NCBI GenBank assembly: GCA_947561715.1
Contig: OX387198.1
Location: 14,384,001 to 14,448,000, forward strand
DNA: 64,000 nucleotides
Source: Ascidia mentula
Taxonomy: Eukaryota > Chordata > Ascidiacea > Phlebobranchia > Ascidiidae
Reading direction: 5' to 3'
Below are positions 35,946-47,900 of the stretch, piece by piece; within the stretch, counting starts at the first letter, position 1, and each line of letters begins with the position of its first letter. The position numbers and the translations under genes were made by a program. The notes beneath the pieces were generated by a model. The model searched no databases. It was not told where the DNA came from and worked only from the letters and a program-made list of their open reading frames with translations.

Positions 35946-38900
35946 AACCGCATGTCTGTTTTCAAACGGTTAGATTTGAACATGGTATCAATAGTTGCAG
36001 AGGTGGGGTTCGCCAAATGCCCGAAACCGATGAATGTTTTTTTGCTTTAAAGAGCTATATGTTGTTTGGTGTACGTGAATACACCGGAACAGGACAAGGG
36101 TCTGTTTGACATCTGGAGTTTCGATCGAAACGCATAATCTTTCATGAACTCACGAACTTCGTAATCATTGAATAAATGTTTTTCGATTGGGGGAACTGAA
36201 CTTTGTCACCGTTTGTTTACTCGACTTCTGTAAAGCGCAATTTGTCGGTTGTTGTACGTTTTTGAGTATTGCTTGGCCTGATAGCTACGTCATCTTTTTC
36301 AATTAACCATTAGAGTTTGAACAAATTCTTGCACGGTGTTTAACTTATTTAAGTGAACAAAGCTGTCATTAAGTATTTTTGTTACAGGAGCTGTTATATT
36401 TTCCACACCGCTTGGGTTTAATTCCTAAGCAATCGACCGTAACGGACAAAAGCGGTTACTTTCCGACATACTGCAACAAAAACAATCACCTTCATTTATA
36501 AGTCACAATTTCGGCGAAACAAACACACAAATTGCAAACACAAAACAAGACATTTTAATTAGTGCTTTAAATTACCCAAGATATAAGCACTGTGGAAACC
36601 ACGCATGTGATTCTAGCAGACGGACGGAAGGTAGGATCCAGACGGGGTCAAGCTTTCCTGCAAAACTCCCACAGCCTTCGGGCACCCAGCTTGACAACAA
36701 ACATTTTTCCTCGCACTTTACCATAAAAGCTGGATTACCAGCTCGCACCTCACACACTTAGTTCTTCGATTTATTTCAATGACTAAACAGACTCGCAACA
36801 ATGTTCGCTCTCCTGACCTTGCTACTTTAAAAGTTTATTTCGCTTACAGTCGTTATGAAATTCTGCTATATATCGTTTATTCGATCTTTCACAAACGTAC
36901 TTGGTCACTTTATTTCCTGCCGCCCGATATCGCAGTTCATCTTTCAATTCCATCAACTTTGTCTTTTTACAAAAACAAACTTTATAGTAGCCTAGAGCAA
37001 AACGACGCAAGAGTAGACTAAGATTTAGATATCAGACTGCAAACACCCATTCGAAAAAGTGTTGCAATTTGGGTAGGCCTACTCAAAGCGTTTATTCCAA
37101 CGAAACAAATTTCTGTCTGACAATGTGGTATAACCTTAAGCCTAACCTTGAGTGAGATACAGAAATTGACGTTAAAGTTACGGTCAAGCCGAATATCTGT
37201 TTTAAACGGTTAGAGTGAACATGATATCAATAGTTGCAGAGGTGGCGTTCGCCTAATGCCTGAAACCCATGAATGTTTTTTTCTGCTTTAAAGAGCTGTT
37301 TGATGTTTGGTGTACGTGACTGGAGCGGAAAAGAACCGGGGTCTGTTTGACATCTGAAGTTTCGATCGAAACGCATAATCTCTAATGAACTCACGAACTT
37401 CGTAATCATTGAGTAAATGTTTTTCAATTAGGCAACTGAACTTTGTGTTTGTTTGTTTACTCGACTGCTGTAGAGAGCTTTTGGTCGGTTGTTGTACGTT
37501 AATGAGTATTGCTTGGCCTGACAGCTACGTCATCTTTTTCAATTAACCATTGAAGTTTAAACAAATTCTTGCACGGTGTTTACCTTATTAAAGTGAGCAA
37601 AGCTGTCATTAAATATTTTTGTTACAGGAGCTGTTATATTCTCCACGCCGCTTGGGTTCAATTCCTAGGCAGTCGAACGTAACGGTCAAAAGCGGTTACT
37701 TTCCGACATACTGCAAGAAAAACAATCACCTTCATATGTAAGTCACAATTTCGGCGAAACAAACACACACATTGCAAACACGAAACAAGACATTTAATTA
37801 CTTTCAAATACAGTTATCAGCGCTAATTTGTAACACTCACATCTCAGTTATTGTATATTAGATCATACGTAAATTGAACAAGTGCGCTGCACACAAGGTC
37901 TGCATAACTTAGCACAAATTGTAAAAGAACTAAAAACAACAAGTTTTTCTTCATATTTTCTTATATTACCCAAGACATAAGCATCACGGTGGAAACCACG
38001 CAGCAGACGGACGTAAGGTAGGATGCAGACGGGGTCAAGCTTTCCTGCAAAACTCCCACAGCCTTCTGGCACCCAGCTGGACAGGGAATTTTTTCCTCGC
38101 ACATTACCATAAAAGCTGGATTACCAGCTCGCACCTCACACACTTAGTTCTTCGATTTATTTCAATGACTAAACAGACTCGCAACAATGTTCGCTCTCCT
38201 GACCTTGCTACTTTAAAAGCTTATTTCTCTTACAGTCGTTTTGTAATTCTGCTATAGGCTATCGTTTATTCGATCTTTCACAAACGTACTTGGTCACTAA
38301 TTCTTGCCGCCCGATATCGTATTGCATCTTTCAATTCAATCAACTTTGTCTTTTTACGGAAACGAACTTTATAGTAGCCAACAGTAAAAACACGCAGGAG
38401 TAGATTTAGATTTAGATACCAAACTGCAAACAACCATTTGCAAATGTGCTGCAATTTTGGTGGGCCTACTCAAAGCGCTTATTCCAACGAAATAAATTTC
38501 TGTCCGACAAGGTTGTATAACCGTAGGCCTAACCTAGAGTGCAATACAGATATTGACGTTAGTTTGGTTAAAGTTTCGGTCAAACCGCATGTCTGTTTTT
38601 AAACGATTGATTTGGACATGGTATCAATAGTTGCAGAGGTGGGGTTCGCCAAATGCCCGAAACCGATGAATGTTTTTTCTGCTTTAAAGAGCTATATGTT
38701 GTTTGGTGTACGTTACTGCCGCGGAAAAGGACAAGGGTCTGTTTGACATCTGGAGTTTCGATCGAAACGCATAATCTCTAATGAACTCACGAACATCGTT
38801 ATCATTGAATAAATGTTTTTCGATTGGGGGAAACTGAACTTTGTCACCGTTTGTTTACTCGACTTCTGTAAAGCGCAATTTGTCGGTTGTTGTACGTTTT

Positions 38901-41900
38901 TGAGTATTGCTTGGCCTGATAGCTACGTCATCTTTTTCAATTAACCATTAGAGTTTGAACAAATTCTTGCACGGTGTTTAACTTATTTAAGTGAGCAAAG
39001 CTGTCATTAAATATTTTTGTTACAGGAGCTGTTATATTTTCCGCACCGCTTGGGTTCAATTCCTAAGCAATCGACCGTAACGGACAAAAGCGGTTACTTT
39101 CCGACATACTACAAGAAAAACAATCACCTTCATTTATAAGTTACAATTTCGGCGAAACAAACACACAAATTGCAAACACAATATAAGACATTTTAATTAG
39201 TGCATTAATACAGTTATCAGCGCTAATTTCTAACATTCACATGTCGGTTATTGTATATTACAAAGTAGATCCTATGTAAACTGAACAAGTGCGCTACAGA
39301 CAAGGTTGTCATAACTTAGCACAAATTGTAAAAGATCTAAAAAACAAGTTTTTGTTCAAATTTCTTTAAATTACCCAAGATATCAGCACTGTGGAAACCA
39401 CGCATGTGATTTTAGCAGAAGGACGGACGGTAGGATCCAGACGGGGTCAAGCTTTCCTGCAAAACTCTCACAGCCTTCTGGCACCCAGCTTGACAACAAA
39501 CATTTTTCCTCGCACTTTACAATAAATGCTGGGTTACTAGCTCGCACCTCACACACTTAGTACTTCGATTTATTTTAATGACTGAACAGACTCGTAGGAA
39601 TGTTCGCTCTCATGGACTTGCTACTTTAAAAACTTATTTCGCTTAAAGTTTTGTAATTCTGCTATATCATTTATCGATCTTTCACAAACGCACTTGGTCA
39701 CTTTAATTCCTGCCGCCCGATATCGTAATGCATCTTTCAATTCAATCAACTTTGTACTTTTAAAAAAACGAACTTTATAGTAGCCTACAGTAAAAACACG
39801 CAGGAGTAGACTTAGATTTAGATACCAAACTGCAAACAACTATTTGAAAAAGTGCTGCAATTTAGGTGGGCCTACTCAAAGCGCTTATTCTAACGAAATA
39901 AATTTCTGTCCGACAAGGTTGTATAACCGTAGGCCTAACCTAGAGTGCAATACAGATATTGACGTTAGTTTGGTTAAAGTTTCGGTCAAACCGCATGTCT
40001 GTTTTTAAACGGTTAGATTTGAACATGGTATCAATAGTTGCTGAGGTGGGGTTCGCCAAATGCCCGAAACCGATGAATGTTTTTTTTGCTTTTAAGAGCT
40101 ATATGTTGTTTGTTGTACGTGACTGCAGTGGATCAGGACAAGGGTCTGTTTGACATCTGAAGTTTCGATCGAAACGCATAATCTCTAATGAACTCACGAA
40201 CATCGTTATCATTGGATAAATTCTTTTTCGATTGGGGGAACTGAACTTTGTGTTTGTTTACTCGACTTCTGTAAAGCGCAATTTGTCGGTTGTTGTACGT
40301 TTTTGAGTATTGCTTGGCCTGATAGCCACGTCATCTTTTTCAATTAACCATTAGAGTTTGAACAAATTCTTGCACGGTGTTTAACTTATTTAAGTGAACA
40401 AAGCTGTCATTAAATATTTTTGTTACCGGAGCTGTAATATTTTCCGCACCGCTTGGGTTCAATTCCTAAGCAATCGACCGTAACGGACAAAAGCGGTTAC
40501 TTTCCGACATACTGCAAGAAAAACAATGACCTTCATTTATAAGTTACAATTTCGGGGAAACAAACACACACATTGCAAACACAAAATAATACATTTTAAT
40601 TAGTGCTTTAATACAGTTATCAGCGCTAATTTCTAACATTCACATGTCGGTTATTGTATATTACAAAGTAGATCCTATGTAAACTGAACAAGTGCGCTAC
40701 ACACAAGGTCGTCATAACTTAGCACAAATTGTAAAAGAACTAAAAAACAAGTTTTTGTTCAAATTTCTTTAAATAACCCAAGGTATCAGCACTGTGGAAA
40801 CCACGCATGTGATTTTAGCAGAAGGACGGACGGTAGGATCCAGACGGGGTCAAGCTTTCCTGCAAAACTCTCACAGCCTTCTGGCACCCAGCTTGACAAC
40901 AAACATTTTTCCTCGCACTTTACAATAAATGCTGGGTTACCAGCTCGCACCTCACACACTTAGTAATTCGATTTATTTTAATGACTGAACAGACTCGTAG
41001 GAATGTTCGCTCTCCTGACCTTGCTACTTTAAAAACTTATTTCGCTTACAGTCGTTTTGTAACTCTGCTATATCGTTTATTCGATCTTTCACAAACGCAC
41101 TTGGTCACTTTAATTCCTGCCGCCCGATATCGTAATGCATCTTTCAATTGAATCAACTTTGTCTTTTTACGGAAACGAACTTTATAGTAGCCTAGAGCAA
41201 AACGACGCAAGAGTAGACTAAGATTTAGATATCAAACTGCAAACACCCATTCGAAAAAGTGTTGCAATTTAGATAGGCCTACTCACAGCGTTTATTCCAA
41301 CGAAACAAATTTCTGTCTGACAATGTGGTATAACCGTAAGCCTAACCTTGAGTGAGATACAGAAATTGACGTTAAAGTTACGGTCAAGCCGAATATCTGT
41401 TTTAAACGGTTAGAGTTGAACATGATATCAATAGTTGCAGAGGTGGCGTTCGCCTAATGCCTGAAACCCATGAATGTTTTTTTCTGCTTTGAAGAGCTAT
41501 TTGTTGTTTGGTGTACGTGACTGGAGCGGAACAGAACCGGGGTCTGTTTGACATCTGGAGTTTCGATCGAAACGCATAATCTCTAATGAACTCACGAACT
41601 TCGTAATCATTGAGTAAATGTTTTTCAATTAGGGGAACTGAACTTTGTGTTCGTTTGTTTACTCGACTGCTGTAGAGAGCTTTTGGTCGGTTGTTGTACG
41701 TTAATGAGTATTGCTTGGCCTGACAGCTACGTCATCTTTTTCAATTAACCATTGAAGTTTGAACAAATTCTTGCACGGTGTTTAACTTAATAAAGTGAGC
41801 AAAGCTGTCATTAAATATTTTTGTTACAGGAGCTGTTATATTCTCCACGCCGCTTGGGTTCAATTCCTAGGCAGTCGACCGTAACGGTCAAAAGCGGTTA

Positions 41901-43599
41901 CTTTCCGAAATACTGCAAGAAAAACAATCACCTTCATTTGTAAGTCACAATTTCGGCGAATCAAATACACACATTGCAAACACGAAACAAGACATTTAAT
42001 TACTTTCAAATACAGTTATCAGCGCTAATTTGTAACACTCACATATCGGTTATTGTATATTAGATCATACGTAAACTGAACAAGTGCGCTGCACACAAGG
42101 TCTGCATAACTTAGCACAAATTGTAAAAGAACTAAAAACAACAAGTTTTACTTCATATTTTCTTATATTACCCAAGACATAAGCATCACGGTGGAAACCA
42201 CGCAGCAGACGGACGTAAGGTAGGATGCAGACGGGGTCAAGCTTTTCTGCAAAACTCCCACAGCCTTCTGGCACCCAGCTTGACACAGAAATTTTTCCTC
42301 GCACATTACCATCAAAGCTGGATTACCAGCTGGCACATCGCACACTTAGTTCTTCGATTTATTTCAATGACTAAACAGACTCGCAACAATGTTCGCTCTC
42401 CTGACCTTGCTACTTTAAAAGCTTATTTTATTTCGCTTACAGTCGTTTTGTAACTCTGCTATATCGTTTATTCGATCTTTCACAAACGTACTTGGTCACT
42501 TTAATTCCTGCCGCCCGATATCGTAATTCATCTTTCAATTCAATCAACTTTGTACTTTTAAAGAAACGAACTTTATTGTAGCCTACAGTAAAAACACGCA
42601 GGAGTAGACTTAGATTTAGATATCAAACTGCAAACACCCATTCGAAATGTGTTGCAATTTAGGTAGGCCTACTGAAAGCGTTTATTCCAACGAAATAAAT
42701 TTCTGCCCTACTATGTGGTATAACCGTAAGCCTAACCTTGAGTAAGATACCCAAATTGACGTTAGGATGGTTAAAGTTTCGCTCAAACCGCATATCTGTT
42801 TTTAAACGGTTAGAGTTGAACATGATGTCAATAGTTGCAGAGGTGATGTTCGCCTAATGCCTGAAACCGATGAATGATTTTTTCTGTTTTAAAAAGAGCT
42901 TTTTGTTGTTTGGTGTACGTGACGGGAGAGAAACATCAGGACCGGGGAGTGTTTGACATCTGGAGTTTCGATCGAAACGCATAATCTTTCATGAACTAAC
43001 AAACTTTGTAATCATTAGATAAACGTTTTTCGATTGGGGTAACTGAACTTTGTAACCGTTTGTTTACTCGACTCCATTAAAGAACAATTTGTCGGTTGTT
43101 GTTCGAGTATTGCTTGTCCTGACAGCTACGTCATACTTTTCAATCAAACATTAGGGTTTGAACAAATTCTTGCGCGGTGTTTAACTTTTTTAAAATAAAC
43201 AAAGCTGTCATTAAATATTTTTGTTACAGGAGCTGTTGTATTTTCCACACCGCTGGGGTTGAATTCCTAAGCAACCGACCGTAACGGACAAAAGCGGTTA
43301 CTTTCCGACATACTGCAAGAAAAACAATCACCTTCATTTATAACTTACAATTTCGGCGAAACAAACACACAAATTTTACTTGTTAAATTCAATTAGTTTT
43401 GAAGAAAGTGATCAGCGCAAAATAGTTCCCACATGAACTTAACAAGTGCGCTGCACACGAGGTCGGCATAACTTAGCACAGATTGTATAAACAAAAATTA
43501 AACAAATTTCTTCAAATTTTTCGAAATTACTCAAAACATAAGCACAGTAAGCGCAAAATCTTACAAGGTTTACTGATTTCGAAGCAATTGCAACCAAAC

Positions 43600-43800
43600 C
43601 TGTCAAATATTGTGCTCTTCTCACTTCAGGTGTTCGGATTCAATTTGTTGGAGGAGGTCTATAGACGATATGCACGTGATAACGATCCATGTAATGATTA
43701 TCCAACTTTCCCAAGCACATGGTCGTGATTTCAAATGTGTTAGAAACGGTGTCCTATATGCAACTTACCACAGAAGCTCTTCCTCACTTCGTTGCATAAC
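43600..43800 (+). pseudogene. LDLa-receptor exon fragment at the satellite edge
   Basis: Matches exon 6 of the LDLa receptor (21930-22100): TGCTCTTCTCACTTC, GTGTTCGGATTCAAT and TTTCAAATGTGTTAGAAACGG occur in both with small changes. The frame is broken, and a conserved Cys codon has changed (ATTATCC for ATTGTCC). The similarity begins within a few tens of bases of the last satellite sequence. Because exon 6 lies here 5' of an exon-2 copy, it is probably from a different duplicate than the pseudogene at 44.5-52.1 kb. Confidence 0.75.
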
Positions 43801-44509
43801 TACGTCAGGACTAAACCGTTAAACAAACGTTGAACTTTTACGTAGAAATCACGAGTGTTCCAACGTTTACTTTACGTAAAACTCCAGTCTACGCGGATAT
43901 GACGCTAAATGACACCCGACCCCATGTCCTCGTTACGTTACTTTTCAAAGTCACGACAAAACCGTTCACCCAACGTTTAATTTTTACATCAAAATAACGG
44001 GCGAACGAACTTCTTTGCTATGCTTCAACTATACTTCCCAAATTTGATATATCACATGTTGATTCCGAATTGGAAAACTTTAACAAAATCGTTGAGGCCG
44101 AAATACTATTGGAGTCGTTCCATTTTGAAGACATGAAAAAACTTTTATAATTTGTACACATCACCACATTCGATTCCGAATCATGTAAAACACCGCCCTC
44201 GTGCGTGTACGTGGATTTATGGAAAGAATTGCAAAACTAAGGACCAGGACTCATCAACCAAACGGAACACTTCCTACAATGTTTGTAATGTCAAAGCAAT
44301 CCATTTTATGTTACCATTATGGCAACTTTAGCAGCAAGTCAGCGGACGATGATTTTCCCGAATTTCTTTCCATAACGCAAAGCTTTTCCATATTTCTTTC
44401 CATAACGCAAAGTAATGAGGTTGCAAAGTTTTGGTTGATGTTTTTTTCAACCACATTAAACTGGCTTTATATGACTTCAGGATGACAAATACTGTACAAC
44501 CAATTTGCA
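43801..44509. other. Spacer without recognised gene
   Basis: No protein similarity seen. A short direct duplication, TTTCTTTCCATAACGCAAAG, occurs twice around 44365-44410. Confidence 0.4.
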
Positions 44510-44604
44510 AAAGGAAAACCATTGACGAGTTTCGCAAAAAGTGTACGATTACTATTCCCGCCTTAGTGTTTTGTGATGGAGATAACGATTGCCCGGACGC
44601 AAGT
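44510..44604 (+). pseudogene. 5' part of an LDLa exon interrupted by a retrotransposon
   Basis: Corresponds to exon 2 of the LDLa receptor: the final codons before the break read FCDGDNDCPDAS, against FCDGNVDCYDAS in the intact gene. The exon resumes directly after the retrotransposon at 49337. The last five bases, CAAGT (44600-44604), are the left target-site duplicate. Confidence 0.85.
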
Positions 44605-44819
44605 TGTTGAGGTCACGCCTCATTACGTACGGCGGCAACCATGCGCTTGCATACCACAGTCGCGTGATGCGTGGAATGTGCCGCAGTCCTTTCCACGTGA
44701 TTATTATTTGTGCGTGTTACTTGAAATGCAATTAATTTCCCTTTAAATGCGTGTACGCAGTACCTTGTTTTCATTCTATGATTTGCAACGATACGAACAA
44801 AATATAAAGAAACACAACA
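44605..44819 (+). repeat. 5' LTR (215 bp)
   Basis: TG...CA ended. It reads the same as the 3' LTR across its length. It contains a CACGTGATTATTATTTGTGC stretch and an A-rich end (AATATAAAGAAACACAACA) that may hold the core promoter, by position only. Confidence 0.95.
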
Positions 44820-44826
44820 GAGTTAT

Positions 44827-44845
44827 TGGCGACGAGGAAGGGATT
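44827..44845 (+). other. Putative primer binding site
   Basis: TGGCGACGAGGAAGGGAT starts 7 bases after the LTR. TGG complements a tRNA CCA end. The tRNA species was not identified. Confidence 0.5.
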
Positions 44846-44904
44846 CAATCAACTGAACGAGGTACACGCAGTTTGTTATTGAATATATTTAAGTTCGCCC
44901 GAAG

Positions 44905-47900
44905 ATGGAAAAAGTTGCGAAGCTCATTCAAGAACAGTTACAACAGCAGCAAAAACGTCACGATGAACAGCAAGAAGAGCAGCAAAAACGTCACGATGAA
45001 CAGCAAGAAGAGCAGCAAAAGCGTCACGATGAACAGCGAGAAGAACAACGAAGGTGTTACGAAGAACAACGTAAGTGTCACGAAGAACAAATGAAGTTGA
45101 TTCTTGCCCTAGTTGAAAAGGCTGGTTCAAGTGGAAACGCTGCACCTTCTGTTGCTACGCCAAGCTTTTCGTCATTCGACGCAACATCGGAGTTGTGGGA
45201 CGACTATTGGTCGAGGTTTGCTACGTTTATACGTGCACATGCTGTACCAGAAACGAGGGTGGCTCAGGTTTTTTTGACCAACCAAACTACCACCACGTAC
45301 AAGCTTTTATCAAATCTGGCGGGACAAAGCTCTCCTGCAAAGACCGTCAACGATCTTTCTGTTAAAGACATCGAAGCCTTTATGAAAGAACAGTTCGATC
45401 CAAAGCGATTTGTTATTCGGGAACGTTTCAAGTTTTGGAGCAACATGCAACGCAATCCAGGGGAAACGGTGCAAGAATTGGCTGCACGCATTCGCCAGGA
45501 CGCAGGCACGTGTGATTTTCCCTCGATCGAAAACCCTCTGGACGAAGCGCTGCGCACAAGGTTTATTTGCTCCATAGCCAATGAGGCAGTGCTGAAGGCA
45601 ATTTTCAAAATCAACGCTGATGAGCTGACATTTACGCGTGCTATTGAAGTTGCCATGCAAACTGAAGACGCTGCCAAGGTTGCAAAGGAAACCGTTTACG
45701 GAACACGGGGATCGGTGCATAAAGTTCGGGATGCAAAGAAAACTGCTGTTACGTCACCAGGTACGGTTGTTCAAGGTCAGTTCAAGAAGAAGATTTCTTG
45801 CTACCGCTGCGGAAAGGCAGATCATATTGCACCCAATTGCCGATTTAAAACAGCAACATGCCGTTTTTGCAAACGTTTGGGACATTTGGAGGCAGCTTGC
45901 AGAAAGAAGAGGGCATCTAAAGACAATGTCAATTTGTTGTTTTCGATCAAGCCGCAAGTCATTTCACGTACGAAGTTGGAGGTAACCGTTACCATTAACG
46001 GCAAAGCATGTCTATTGGAGATGGACACCGCAACAAACGGAAACTTTATTTCTGTCGAGACATGGAGAAAAGTTGGCAAACCGTTTTTGAAGAAGTCAAA
46101 TCGGCGTTTCAACTCGGCGACAGAACATGTTGTTCCGATTGTGGGGGCGTTTGAGGCAGAAGTTCAACATGGACCAAACGTAAACAAGGTGGAATTCTTC
46201 GTCTCCCAAATGCCGCATTTAAATATGCTTGGACGATGCGCTATCCAATCCCTGCACATTTCGTTGGACAAGCTACTTCACAGTCCCGACGAGCAGTTGC
46301 ACGCATTATCTGACGATAGACGTCCGGACACTCATTTACAAGAAGCTTGCACACAACTTTGTGGACAATACCCAGATCTTTTCAAGACCGAATTGGGATG
46401 TTTAAAGGATTTTGAACTAGAGGTAAAGTTTACGAAGGACGTAAAACCCATATTCTGCAAGCCGAGACCTGTTCCATTCGCGTTACAAGACGATGTCAAC
46501 CAAGCATATGACGCTGGCATAGCAAGAGGTATTTGGACTCCTGTGAAATTTAACAAGTGGGGAACACCAGTGGTTCCAATACGAAAGTCACCGCTTCCAG
46601 GACAAACCAAAGCCAAGATACGGGTTTGCGGAGATTACTCTGTAACCGTTAACCCGCAGTTATCTACACACCGTCATCCACTTCCACTTCCTGAAGACTT
46701 AATGCGCAAGTTGCGAGGTGGATACAGCTTTACAAAAATTGATTTGGCTGACGCCTATAACCAAATCCGATTGGGGCCAGAGAGTCGCAAGAGACTGGCA
46801 ATCAGTACGCACAGAGGTGTTCTACTGCAAAACGTTTTACCATTTGGTATAACCTCCGCTCCAGGCTATTTCCAATCGATAATGGACGACATTACAAAAG
46901 ATTTGCAAGGTGTAACCGTCTATCTGGATGATCTTTTGGTTAGCGGATCAACGGCCGAAGAACACATTCACAATCTTCGCCAACTTCTTCAAAGGCTAAA
47001 CGACAAGGGTTTACGCTGTCGTATAGAGAAATGCAAATTTGCATTACCACAAGTGGAATACTTGGGGCACATTCTTTCCAAAGAAGGCGTTTCCAAAGGT
47101 TCAAAATTGGATGCGGTTGTCAACATGTTACCACCGGAAGATGTGCCAAGTCTACGTTCATTTCTTGGTTCAGTGCAGTTCTACAGTAAGTTCCTGCCAT
47201 CGCAATTCGCAAATGTTGCGGAACCTTTGTATCGACTTACCAGGTCAAATATTGCGTGGAAATGGGGCAGGAACGAGAATGCTGCATTTTGTAAATTGAA
47301 GGAATGGTTGTCAGCGGACACAGTTCTGACTCATTTCGACCCTTCATTGCCTGTTGGAATTTCCTGCGATGCAGCAAACGTTGGAATTGGAGCAGTTCTG
47401 TTTCACCGCTATCCAGATGGAAGCGAGAGGCCAATTGCAAACGTGTCAAAATCATTGACCAAAAGCCAGCGCAACTACAGCCAAATTCAGAAAGAGGCTC
47501 TTGCAATAATTTTCGCGCTGAAGAAGTTTTACCAGTATCTCTTTGGCAGGAAATTTGTTTTGGTGACCGACCATAAGCCACTGATAGCTTTGTTTGGTCC
47601 CACTAAAGCGACACCTGCTTTAGCAGCTAACCGCCTAGCAAGGTGGGCACTTTTTGTGAGTCAATTTCAATACGAGATTGAATACAGGAAGACATCGGAA
47701 CATCAGAATGCCGATGCACTTAGTCGTTTACCGGTTGGGGAAGATGCAGACTTTGACAGAGAGGAAAGTGCACAGGACACCGACATAGTTTGTGCAATCA
47801 CCAGTCTGAGTTTACAAGTGCAACCCACCGATTCGGCATCGCTCCGAAAGGAAAGTGGAAAAGATACGGTCTTATCCAAAGTCATGCGCTTTACAAGTGA

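Larger units (their letters stand above)
29545..43555. repeat. Tandem satellite array, ~1.4-kb units, about ten copies
   Basis: A landmark in each unit (ATGACT[A/G]AACAGACTCG) falls at 31318, 32717, 34123, 35529, 36779, 38165, 39578, 40981 and 42367. The spacings are 1399, 1406, 1406, 1250, 1386, 1413, 1403 and 1386 bp. A diverged, interrupted unit lies before the first (from about 29545) and a truncated one after the last (to about 43555). At least two subtypes exist: CCGCACCGCTTGG with CCTAAGCAATCGACC, and CCACGCCGCTTGG with CCTAGGCAGTCGACC. The 1250-bp unit lacks about 150 bp near 36565. Short open frames in the units are not maintained in all copies, so the array is treated as non-coding. 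Confidence 0.92.

Noticed and set aside
29545..43555. Regular repeats considered as a CRISPR-like array
   Set aside because: Units are about 1.4 kb, contiguous and without spacers, in eukaryotic DNA; this is a satellite.
44747..45094. Open frame starting in the 5' LTR and overlapping gag
   Set aside because: It is a frame shadow: the repetitive Gln/Glu-coding DNA reads as Asn/Lys/Ser repeats in this frame, while the 1,393-codon frame contains all the retroelement domains.
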